The position numbers were made by a program, and so were the translations under genes. Below the pieces are notes generated by a model, which was not told the origin of the DNA, searched no databases, and was given only the letters and a program-made list of their open reading frames with translations. Shown here one piece after another: positions 27,559 to 35,475 of a stretch of DNA of 64,000 bases; position 1 is the first letter of the stretch, and each line of letters begins with the position of its first letter. Source of the stretch: an uncultured Sphingobium sp. (GTDB lineage: Bacteria > Pseudomonadota > Alphaproteobacteria > Sphingomonadales > Sphingomonadaceae); NCBI GenBank assembly GCA_946885845.1, contig CAMPHJ010000002.1, positions 62,001 to 126,000 of the forward strand, read 5' to 3'.

Positions 27559-28407
27559 CTAACGGCCCTGAAACTGTTTCAGGAATTCATTGTCGCGCGA
27601 AAGAACCATGTTGGTCGATCCCGACCGATCCGTCGCGAAGGTGTAGCGATAGGCCTGCATCGCCCGATAGAAATCGTAGAATTGCGCGTCCTTGCCAAAG
27701 CTGTCCGAATAAATGCGCGCAGCGTTGGCGTCTGCTTCCGCCCGGATGATCTGAGCCTGCTTGGCTCCCTGCGCGCGGATGGTCAGCGCCTCCTGCTCGC
27801 GGGCGGTGCGCATCCGGGTGAAGGCGCTTTCCAGCGGTGCGCCGTCGGGCAGGTCGGCGCGTTTGATACGCACATCGACAATCTGAGCGCCATATTGCCG
27901 GGCGACCCGGTTCAGCCCCGCTTCGATATTGTCCATCACCTGGCCGCGTTCCGGCGACAGCAGCGCGGCGAATGGCCGTTTGCCCAGTTCATTGCGCAGC
28001 GCCGACCCAAGGATCGGTCGCAACGCTTCGGAGACGCGTTCTTCGTTGCCCGCCGCGATATACATGCGCAGCGGATCGACGATGCGGTAGCGAGCGAAGG
28101 CATCTACCTGCAATCGCAGCTGATCGGTGGACAGCACCTGTTGCCGTTCCATTTCGACCGACAGCACGCGTTTGTCGATCCATACGATCTGGTCGATGAA
28201 CGGCCAGCGCAGGATGATGCCAGCGCCCGTCTTGCCGAAATCTTCGTTCGGACGGTAACGGTTGATGATCTTCTTGGGATCGCCGAAGCGGACGACGACG
28301 CCCTGCTTCGTTTCGGGTACGATGGCGATGGTGCTGCCGATCAGCATCAGCAGGACGATGACCGACAGCGCGAGCGCGACGGGGTGGCGCAGCAAGTTGG
28401 GCATCAC
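27559..28407 (-). CDS. hflC: FtsH modulator subunit HflC
   Basis: A 282-residue SPFH/prohibitin protein with one N-terminal membrane helix (VALALSVIVLLMLIGST). It has the family block EVRIKRADLP-like VRIKRADLPDGAPLESAFTRMRTAREQEA and ends in a coiled coil. With HflK it forms the cage that holds FtsH and restrains its proteolysis of membrane proteins. The start overlaps the hflK stop by 4 bases. Confidence 0.93.
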   Translation of the reverse strand: MMPNLLRHPVALALSVIVLLMLIGSTIAIVPETKQGVVVRFGDPKKIINRYRPNEDFGKTGAGIILRWPFIDQIVWIDKRVLSVEMERQQVLSTDQLRLQVDAFARYRIVDPLRMYIAAGNEERVSEALRPILGSALRNELGKRPFAALLSPERGQVMDNIEAGLNRVARQYGAQIVDVRIKRADLPDGAPLESAFTRMRTAREQEALTIRAQGAKQAQIIRAEADANAARIYSDSFGKDAQFYDFYRAMQAYRYTFATDRSGSTNMVLSRDNEFLKQFQGR

Positions 28408-29519
28408 CGGTTCCCCTCTGCAGGTGCGGCAGGGGCGGTCGCCGCCTGTGCCCTGCGCTTGAGTTCGGGAAGCGGCAGGAACGGCGTGACGTTGCCGCTT
28501 TCGACGATCGTCTTGTCGACGTTGGACAGGACGCCCTCCATGGTTTCGTAATACATGCGGCGACGCGTGACATCGGGTGAGAGCCGGTATTGCTCATAGA
28601 CCTTGTCAAAGGCGGCGGCTTCGCCCTGCGCCTTTGCCGTCACCTGCTGCGCGGCAGCGCGCGCTTCGTTCAGATAGGTCTGGGCGGTCTGCTGCGCAGC
28701 GGACACGGCCTTGAACGCGTCGTTGACGGCGGTCGGCGGGTCGGCCTGCTTGATGGCGACGCCCTGCACGCGAATGCCCGACCGATAGCCGTCGAGTATG
28801 TCCTGCATACGTTGTTCGACCTGCTGTTCGATCTCCGTCCGGCCCGCGCCCAGCGCATCGTCGAGGCTGACGCTGGCGACGACGGACCGCATGGCGCTTT
28901 CAGCCACTTCGCGGACGGTGTCATCGGGGTCGGACAGCTGGAAAAGATAGAGTTCCGGGCTGCGGATATTCCAGCGTACCGAATAAGCCAGGTCGATGAT
29001 GTTCTGATCGCCGGTCAGCACCAGATTTTCGCTTTCGGCGCTGGCCGAACCGATATCGATGGCGCGGATTTCCTCCACATCGACGGTGGTTACATTTTCC
29101 AGCGGGCTGGGTAGCGTCAGGCTGATGCCCGGAGAAATCGTCCGGCTATATTTGCCGAGCAGGGTCACGACGCCGCGTTCTTGCGGGCCGACGCGGTGAA
29201 CGCAGGTCAGCACCAGCCATAACAGGATGAAGACGCCAATCGCAGCAGGCCACAGCGCCTTGCCATTGGGGCGTGGCGGCAGATTGCCAAAGCCCCCGCC
29301 GCCCTGGCCAAAGCTGTCGCGGCTGCGGCGCAGCAGTTCCTCGATTGCCGAAGGTCCCTTCGATCCGGCAGGGCGACCCGGCTGCGTCCAGGGATTGCGA
29401 GGGCCATCATTGCCCTTGCCCGGCCCATCGCCTCCTTCGGAACCATCGCCTTTATTGCCCCAGGGGCCTTGGACCATGGCGCTTTTGATGCCGGGCATCC
29501 ACCCGAGAATTCTTTTCAT
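28404..29519 (-). CDS. hflK: FtsH modulator subunit HflK
   Basis: The SPFH protein partner of HflC. A Gly/Asn/Pro-rich cytoplasmic N terminus is followed by a membrane helix (ALWPAAIGVFILLWLVLT) and the band-7 domain (RVGPQERGVVTLLGKYSRTI). ATG 29519 (MKRILGWMPG) gives 371 residues and is preferred to the ATG 16 codons upstream. It heads the hflK-hflC-degP run and is divergent from mrp. Confidence 0.92.
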   Translation of the reverse strand: MKRILGWMPGIKSAMVQGPWGNKGDGSEGGDGPGKGNDGPRNPWTQPGRPAGSKGPSAIEELLRRSRDSFGQGGGGFGNLPPRPNGKALWPAAIGVFILLWLVLTCVHRVGPQERGVVTLLGKYSRTISPGISLTLPSPLENVTTVDVEEIRAIDIGSASAESENLVLTGDQNIIDLAYSVRWNIRSPELYLFQLSDPDDTVREVAESAMRSVVASVSLDDALGAGRTEIEQQVEQRMQDILDGYRSGIRVQGVAIKQADPPTAVNDAFKAVSAAQQTAQTYLNEARAAAQQVTAKAQGEAAAFDKVYEQYRLSPDVTRRRMYYETMEGVLSNVDKTIVESGNVTPFLPLPELKRRAQAATAPAAPAEGNR

Positions 29520-29592
29520 ACCGTCTCTATAGGAAGGGTGGCGCTTGAAAAACAGTGCCCTTCGCAACGATTATTGCCTAGAGGCCGCTGTC

Positions 29593-30552
29593 ATGACCGA
29601 TCTTGAGAGTTTCGCTGCCCGCCTGAAGACGCTGACGGAGGGGCGCGCCAGCACCCCGCGCGTCAAGGATGGGGTGATGGCCCTGGCGCTGGACGTGGGC
29701 GGACTTTCCGCCGCGCGACGGGACGCCGTGGCCGACGCTATCCGCGAAGGCGCGCTGCTGGTTCCGGGCGTGAAAGATGTGCGCATAGCGATGACCACCG
29801 AGCGCAAGAGCATCAGGATCATCGCTGTTGCATCGGGAAAGGGGGGGGTGGGCAAATCCACTCTGTCGGCAAACCTGGCCGTTGCCCTGAAGCGGTTGGG
29901 GTTTTCGGTCGGTATCGTGGACGCGGATATCTACGGCCCGTCCCAAGCCAGGCTGATGAACAGCGAGGACAAGAAGCCGCAGGCGCAGGACAAGCGCCTG
30001 ATCCCGGTGGACAGTCCGGCTGGCATTCCCATGCTGTCGATGGCGCATCTGGTGGAACCGGGGAAGGCGCTGGCGTGGCGCGGACCCATGGCTGGCAACG
30101 CCCTGTCGCAACTGATCGACGCCGATTGGGGTGAAACGGAAATACTGATCGTCGATATGCCACCCGGCACTGGCGACGTTCAATTGTCGATGGTGCAAAA
30201 GCATAAGCCTGCGGGCGCGGTTATTGTATCGACGCCGCAGGACCTGGCGCTGATCGACGCTCGCCGGGCCATCAGCCTGTTTGAACAAACACAGGTGCCC
30301 ATCATCGGCCTGGTGGAAAATATGGCGGGCTATAGCTGCCCGCATTGCGGTGAAATATCCGACCCGTTCGGCACTGGCGGCGCGGAATCCGCCGCCGGGG
30401 AGCTGGGGATGGCCTTTCTGGGCCGCATTCCCCTGGCGATTGACATCCGGTTGAAATCCGACGCTGGCGACCCGCCCGCAGCGGGCGAAGATGAATCGGG
30501 CAAGGCGTTTCACGCTGTCGCGGCCAAGGTGGCGCACTGGTTGCGCGGCTGA
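29593..30552 (+). CDS. mrp: Mrp/ApbC Fe-S cluster carrier ATPase
   Basis: A 319-residue protein that carries Fe-S clusters to apo-proteins. An N-terminal MIP18-like domain (about 1-75) is followed by the P-loop VASGKGGVGKSTLSANLA and by MAGYSCPHCGE, whose CxxC binds the bridging cluster. ATG 29593 is chosen because it starts at the family N terminus; upstream codons would add 16 residues without similarity. It is divergent from hflK, about 75 bases apart. Confidence 0.92.
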   Translation: MTDLESFAARLKTLTEGRASTPRVKDGVMALALDVGGLSAARRDAVADAIREGALLVPGVKDVRIAMTTERKSIRIIAVASGKGGVGKSTLSANLAVALKRLGFSVGIVDADIYGPSQARLMNSEDKKPQAQDKRLIPVDSPAGIPMLSMAHLVEPGKALAWRGPMAGNALSQLIDADWGETEILIVDMPPGTGDVQLSMVQKHKPAGAVIVSTPQDLALIDARRAISLFEQTQVPIIGLVENMAGYSCPHCGEISDPFGTGGAESAAGELGMAFLGRIPLAIDIRLKSDAGDPPAAGEDESGKAFHAVAAKVAHWLRG

Positions 30553-30626
30553 CGGGCGTGCAGGCCGAGGGAACGGATTGAGCCTGTGCCGCGTCTTTCC
30601 GGCAACGCGTTGAAAGGAACAAGCGC

Positions 30627-31061
30627 ATGCCCCTGAACGAGTCCCAGCAGATCGCCGACCTTTTGAACGGGACGCGCACCATCGCGATGATCGGCCTGTC
30701 CGATCGGCCCGATCGCCCCAGCTATGGGGTGATGAAGGTGCTTCAGGACCATGGCTATCGCGTGTTGCCGGTCAATCCGCAGATTGCGGGCGAGCATGTA
30801 CATGGGGAATTTGTCTGGGCGCGGCTGGCCGATATTGGTGTGCCCATCGACATGGTCGACATCTTCCGCCGTAGCGAGGCGGCGGGGGAGGCGGTGGACG
30901 AAGCCATCGCAGCGGGCGCGAAGTCGGTGTGGATGCAATTGGGCGTGGTTAATGAAGCCGCTGCTGCCCGCGCGGAAGCCGCAGGCCTGAAGGTCGTGAT
31001 GGACCGGTGCCCGGCTATTGAGATACCCCGCCTCAATATTGCTCCGATCAACGCAGATTAG
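30627..31061 (+). CDS. CoA-binding protein (YccU type)
   Basis: A 144-residue Rossmann-fold protein of the CoA-binding family: IAMIGLSDRPDRPSYGVMKVLQ and YRVLPVNPQI, then VWMQLGVVNEAAAARA and MDRCPAIE with a conserved Cys. These resemble the CoA-binding domain of succinyl-CoA ligase, but the family's job is unknown. AAAGGAACAAG lies before the ATG. It follows mrp by 74 bases on the same strand. Confidence 0.82.
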   Translation: MPLNESQQIADLLNGTRTIAMIGLSDRPDRPSYGVMKVLQDHGYRVLPVNPQIAGEHVHGEFVWARLADIGVPIDMVDIFRRSEAAGEAVDEAIAAGAKSVWMQLGVVNEAAAARAEAAGLKVVMDRCPAIEIPRLNIAPINAD

Positions 31062-31094
31062 AGCTTTTCAGCCGTTCGAAGCCTCTCTATCACC

Positions 31095-33377
31095 ATGGTC
31101 ATGGGGCGCGCACCGCTGAAGCATGCACAGCGTAAAGACCAGGACAGGGGCATCAATAGACGCGCGCTGCTGGTAGGGGCGGGTGCATCGGCGGGGTTGA
31201 TGCTGGCATGGGCGATATGGCCCCGCGCCTACCGCCCGAACCTGAATGCCGCAGCGGGCGAGACGGTTTTCAATGCTTTCCTTAAAATCGACCGGGCAGG
31301 GCAGATCGTCGTCATCGTTCCCCAGACGGAAATGGGCCAGGGCATAACGACGTTGCTGCCGCAGATATTGGCCGATGAACTGGGTGCTGACTGGCGGACG
31401 GTGGGGGTGCAGAGCGCGCCGGTCAGCCCGCTTTACGCCAATGATCTGCTGGCGCGGCAATGGCTGTCGAGCGACTGGACGCGGCTGGCGGGATCAGCAG
31501 GTGAATGGGCGATCGACCAATATGCGACCCGCCGGGCCTTGATGCTGACCGGCGCTGGCACATCAGTGCCGATGTTCCAGCAAAGCTATCGTGAGGCGGG
31601 CGCCGCTGCCCGCGTGCTGCTGTGCCAGGCTGCTGCCGCGCGCTGGGACGTTCCATGGGAAAATTGCGACATCCAGAATGGCATCATCTCCGACGGCGGG
31701 CAAAAGCGGTTGAAGATCGGCGAGGTGGTGGAAGAGGCCGCCGCGTTCGACCTGCCGGAAATCCTGCCCTTTCGGCAAAGGGAGACCGATCGGCTGGCCG
31801 GGCAGGACCTGCCACGGCTGGATACGCCGTCCAAGATCGACGGCAGTCATAATTTCGCCGCTGACATCCGCTTGCCTGACATGGTTTTCGCTTCGATCCG
31901 GCAGGGGCCGATCGGCGATGCACTGCTGAAAAGCGTTAATGAAAATGCCGCGCGCAGTGTCACGGGATTTCTGAAACTGGTGCGCACGGATCGATGGGCC
32001 GCGGCGGTCGCGACCAACTGGTGGGCGGCGAACAAGGCGCTGGACCTGGCTGATCCCATATTCGAACTGGCGGGTAATCCGGTCAGTAGCGAAGGGGTCG
32101 AGGCGGCGCTGGAGCAGGCTTTTGCCGGTTCATCGGGGCAACGCCTCTATTCGCGCGGCGATCTGGCGCCCTTGTTCGACAACGCCACTATCCTGGCCAG
32201 CGAGTTCAGCGTCGATCCGGGCCTGCATCTCGCGCTGGAGCCGATGTGCGCGACGGCGCGCGTGACCGATGATGCGGCGGAAGTGTGGACCGCGACGCAA
32301 GCGCCCGGATTGGCCCGTGCGGCGGTTGCCGATGCGCTGGGCATGGCGGACGGTTCCGTCACTCTTTATCCCCTGCACGCGGGTGGCTCCTTTGGGCGGC
32401 GGATGGATGTGGATGCGGGCGTGCAGGCCGCGCTGATCGCGAGGGATGTCGGTCGGCCAGTGCAATTGCTGTGGTCGCGGCTGGAAGACGTCATCCAGGA
32501 TCGTCCGAGCGCCCCGGCCCATGCCCGCATGGCCGCCAAGTTGGGCCGCAATGGCGTGATCGAAGGCTGGCTGGCCAAGGTTTCCGCCCCTTGCGGCATG
32601 GCCCAGACCTGGGACCGGGTTGCGCATCGCAAACTGCCGCATGAAGCGGCTCGCGATGCAGCGGACCTATCCACCCGACTTGCGGTCGCGGGCATGGAAT
32701 TGCCCTATGCGCTTCCCAACTGGGCAGTGGATCATTTTCCCGCCGACCCCGGCCTTCCCATCGGCTTCGCACCGGGGAATGCCCGTTTGCATGGCGCGTT
32801 CTTCACTGAAAGCTTTATCGATGAACTGGCCCATCAGGCGCGGATCGAACCCATATCCTTTCGCATTCAGATGCTGGGCGGCAATCCCCGGCTGGCGCAC
32901 TGCCTGACCACGGTCGGCGCGATGGGCGGCTGGCAGGGCGGCATCGAAGGGAGCGGGCAGGGGTTGGCCGCGCACCAGATGGACGGGGCCTATGCCGCCG
33001 TGATGGTGGAAGCGGCGATCAATGGCGGAAAGCTGAGTGTTGGACGCATTATCGCGGCGGTCGATGGCGGGGACCAGGTCAATCCCGACATCGCCCGTCA
33101 GCAGGTCGAAAATGGACTGATCTATGGGTTGGCGCTCGCCATGGGCGCATCGGTTCCCTACGCCAGGGGCATCCCCCAGCGCGCGATCATGGGGCGAATG
33201 GGCCTGCCCCGCCTTGCCGACATAGGTGAAGTTTCGGTCGAGTTGGTGCGCAGCAGCGCGCCATCGGCCGAACTTACCGACATCGGCGCTCCGTTGATCG
33301 CGCCTGCGGTCGCCAATGCGCTTTTCACAGTCACCGGGCAGCGTTTTCGCAAGCTCCCACTCTTGCCAAGGACTTGA
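31095..33377 (+). CDS. molybdopterin hydroxylase large subunit (IorB-like)
   Basis: A 760-residue protein of the xanthine dehydrogenase superfamily, closest in layout to the isoquinoline 1-oxidoreductase beta subunit. It has a twin-arginine-type leader (NRRALLVGAGASAG), the cofactor motif QTEMGQGITT and LHAGGSFGRRMDVDA. Such subunits need a small [2Fe-2S] partner to pass electrons; none is visible here. The stop overlaps the TTG start of hemH. It may use a distant or cytochrome partner. Confidence 0.8.
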   Translation: MVMGRAPLKHAQRKDQDRGINRRALLVGAGASAGLMLAWAIWPRAYRPNLNAAAGETVFNAFLKIDRAGQIVVIVPQTEMGQGITTLLPQILADELGADWRTVGVQSAPVSPLYANDLLARQWLSSDWTRLAGSAGEWAIDQYATRRALMLTGAGTSVPMFQQSYREAGAAARVLLCQAAAARWDVPWENCDIQNGIISDGGQKRLKIGEVVEEAAAFDLPEILPFRQRETDRLAGQDLPRLDTPSKIDGSHNFAADIRLPDMVFASIRQGPIGDALLKSVNENAARSVTGFLKLVRTDRWAAAVATNWWAANKALDLADPIFELAGNPVSSEGVEAALEQAFAGSSGQRLYSRGDLAPLFDNATILASEFSVDPGLHLALEPMCATARVTDDAAEVWTATQAPGLARAAVADALGMADGSVTLYPLHAGGSFGRRMDVDAGVQAALIARDVGRPVQLLWSRLEDVIQDRPSAPAHARMAAKLGRNGVIEGWLAKVSAPCGMAQTWDRVAHRKLPHEAARDAADLSTRLAVAGMELPYALPNWAVDHFPADPGLPIGFAPGNARLHGAFFTESFIDELAHQARIEPISFRIQMLGGNPRLAHCLTTVGAMGGWQGGIEGSGQGLAAHQMDGAYAAVMVEAAINGGKLSVGRIIAAVDGGDQVNPDIARQQVENGLIYGLALAMGASVPYARGIPQRAIMGRMGLPRLADIGEVSVELVRSSAPSAELTDIGAPLIAPAVANALFTVTGQRFRKLPLLPRT

Positions 33378-34357
33378 CGTCGTTCGTGGATAAAATCGGC
33401 CTTCTCCTCATCAATCTGGGCACGCCCGACGCGCCCGATGCTGCATCAGTACGGCGTTATCTGGGTGAATTCCTGTCCGACCGGCGCGTTGTGGAGATCC
33501 CCAAACTGTTGTGGCAGCCTATATTGCGCGGTCCCATCCTGCTGACCCGGCCCCGCAAATCGGCGCGCGCCTATCAGGAAGTCTGGACGGAGGGAGGCTC
33601 TCCGCTCGCCGTTTATACCCGTGACACCGCCCACAAGTTGCAGGAGTTGATGGGTGCGGAGGTAGTGGTCGATTGGGCGATGCGCTATGGCACCCCTTCG
33701 ATTGCGACGCGGCTCACAGCGATGATCGATGCGGGTTGTGGCCGCATTCTGCTCGCGCCGCTTTATCCCCAATATTGCGCCGCGACGACCGCAACGGCGC
33801 TGGACGCTGCCTATGCTGCGCTGGCGGATTTGCGGTCGCAGCCCGCGATCCGCACATTGCCGCCCTATTATGCCGACCCCGCTTATATCGAGGCGCTACG
33901 CGCCTCTGCCGAGCGGCAACTGGCGGAACTGGATTTCGCACCGGACCTGTTGCTCGCCAGCTTTCACGGCATGCCGCAACGCACCCGGCAGCTGGGCGAT
34001 CCCTATCATGATCAGTGCCTGGCGACGGCAGGAATGCTTGCGCAAGCAATGGGGCGCGAGGTGCGGGTCACCTTCCAATCCCGCTTTGGTCCCGCCAAAT
34101 GGCTGGGCCCGGCGACCGACGACGTTCTGCGCAGCCTGCCGGGCGAAGGCGTGCGTAAGGTGGCGGTCCTGACCCCCGGATTTTCCGCCGACTGCCTGGA
34201 AACGCTCGAAGAAATCGCGATTCGGGGAAAAGAGGATTTCCTGTCATCAGGCGGTAGTCAATTCGCGCATTTAAGCTGTTTGAACGCTTCACCCGAAGCC
34301 ATGGTCCTGTATCGCCATCTTATTGATCGCGAACTTGCAGGCTGGTTGGAGGGGTAG
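33374..34357 (+). CDS. hemH: ferrochelatase
   Basis: The 327-residue enzyme inserts Fe(II) into protoporphyrin IX. It begins with LLINLGTPDAP, and the metal-site His is in LLASFHGMP and the Glu in GFSADCLETLEEI, all at usual spacing. The start is TTG 33374, inside the stop of the hydroxylase gene (TTGA); the family N terminus fits this start. The tight coupling to a molybdenum hydroxylase is unusual. Confidence 0.95.
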   Translation: MTSFVDKIGLLLINLGTPDAPDAASVRRYLGEFLSDRRVVEIPKLLWQPILRGPILLTRPRKSARAYQEVWTEGGSPLAVYTRDTAHKLQELMGAEVVVDWAMRYGTPSIATRLTAMIDAGCGRILLAPLYPQYCAATTATALDAAYAALADLRSQPAIRTLPPYYADPAYIEALRASAERQLAELDFAPDLLLASFHGMPQRTRQLGDPYHDQCLATAGMLAQAMGREVRVTFQSRFGPAKWLGPATDDVLRSLPGEGVRKVAVLTPGFSADCLETLEEIAIRGKEDFLSSGGSQFAHLSCLNASPEAMVLYRHLIDRELAGWLEG

Positions 34358-34390
34358 ATTTCTGTCCGAATTTAACAAGGAGAGGCTGTT

Positions 34391-35113
34391 ATGACCAAAG
34401 TTGCCATCGTCACTGGCGGAACACGCGGCATTGGTGAAGCGATCAGTTTGGCCTTGAAAAAAATGGGCTATGTCGTGGCCGCCAACTATGCCGGTAACGA
34501 CGAAAAGGCGCGCGCCTTTAGCGAGCGGACCGGCATCGATACGTTCAAGTGGGATGTGGGCGATCATCAGGCGTGCCTGGACGGCTGCGCGGCGGTGGCC
34601 GACCGGCTGGGGTCGGTGGACATAGTGGTGAACAATGCGGGCATCACCCGTGACGGCGTGCTCGCAAAGATGAGCTTTGACGACTGGAATGAGGTGATGC
34701 GCATCAATCTGGGCGGTTGCTTCAACATGGCCAAGGCGACATTCGATGGCATGCGGCAGCGTGGCTGGGGCCGCTTTGTCAATATCGGGTCGGTCAACGG
34801 TCAGGCGGGGCAATATGGCCAGGTCAACTATGCCGCCGCCAAGTCGGGCATCCATGGCTTTACCAAAGCGCTGGCACAAGAAGGCGCGAAATACGGAATC
34901 ACCGTCAACGCCATCGCGCCCGGCTATGTCGACACCGACATGGTGGCCGCAGTACCGGCACAGGTCCTGGAAAAGATCGTCGCCAAGATTCCGGTCGGCC
35001 GCCTGGGCCATGCCGGAGAGATCGCGAGGGGCGTCGCCTTCCTGTGCAGCGAGGAAGCGGGGTTCGTGACCGGCAGCACCATGTCGATCAATGGCGGGCA
35101 GCACATGTATTGA
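34391..35113 (+). CDS. phbB: acetoacetyl-CoA reductase (SDR)
   Basis: A 240-residue short-chain dehydrogenase. TGGTRGIGEA binds NADPH, and the catalytic Tyr and Lys lie in YAAAKSG after SVNGQAGQYGQ. This is the acetoacetyl-CoA reductase type that makes 3-hydroxybutyryl-CoA for polyhydroxybutyrate. AAGGAGAGG precedes the ATG. No thiolase or PHB synthase is next to it, so the PHB role rests on similarity; another 3-ketoacyl reductase is the alternative. Confidence 0.88.
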   Translation: MTKVAIVTGGTRGIGEAISLALKKMGYVVAANYAGNDEKARAFSERTGIDTFKWDVGDHQACLDGCAAVADRLGSVDIVVNNAGITRDGVLAKMSFDDWNEVMRINLGGCFNMAKATFDGMRQRGWGRFVNIGSVNGQAGQYGQVNYAAAKSGIHGFTKALAQEGAKYGITVNAIAPGYVDTDMVAAVPAQVLEKIVAKIPVGRLGHAGEIARGVAFLCSEEAGFVTGSTMSINGGQHMY

Positions 35114-35117
35114 TCGC

Positions 35118-35405
35118 ATGACCGCGAATGGAGACTTAGATGGTGATGCGCCGCCGCCTGCGTCTCCCTTCGCGGCGCCGGTGAAGCGCAGCATCACAAT
35201 TGCGGGCCACCAGACGGCTATCAGTCTGGAGCCCATTTTCTGGGATGCCCTCCGCGTCCGCGCGGCGTCGGAGGGCTTGCCCATCAACGCGCTGATCGCC
35301 CGGATCGATGTTGCGCGTCTGGCGGTATTTGATCCACCCAACCTGGCAAGCGCCGTTCGATGCTGGCTGTTCAGTATGAAAGAAGATAAGAATAGTTCGC
35401 AATAG
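35118..35405 (+). CDS. ribbon-helix-helix domain protein
   Basis: A 95-residue protein with a KRSITIAGHQTAISLEPIFWDAL strand-helix region and INALIARID, the pattern of the RHH_4 family. Such proteins are small DNA-binding regulators, and many lie near a SDR or TonB gene in sphingomonads. ATG 35118 is chosen 5 bases after the phbB stop. A candidate Fur site overlaps its last codons, just before the receptor gene. Target unknown. Confidence 0.7.
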   Translation: MTANGDLDGDAPPPASPFAAPVKRSITIAGHQTAISLEPIFWDALRVRAASEGLPINALIARIDVARLAVFDPPNLASAVRCWLFSMKEDKNSSQ

Positions 35406-35406
35406 C
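35385..35406. promoter_or_regulatory. candidate Fur-box-like site upstream of the receptor
   Basis: On the minus strand the site reads GCTATTGCGAACTATTCTT, with the GCGAA-x5-TTCTT style of proteobacterial Fur boxes. It lies 70 bases before the receptor ATG and overlaps the end of the ribbon-helix-helix gene. The identification is by eye. Confidence 0.35.
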
Positions 35407-35475
35407 GTTGACTCTGCGACCTACTATCAATAGCAGGCCCCCCTCAAGCCACACCAGAAAGGGGTTTCTGTTTCC

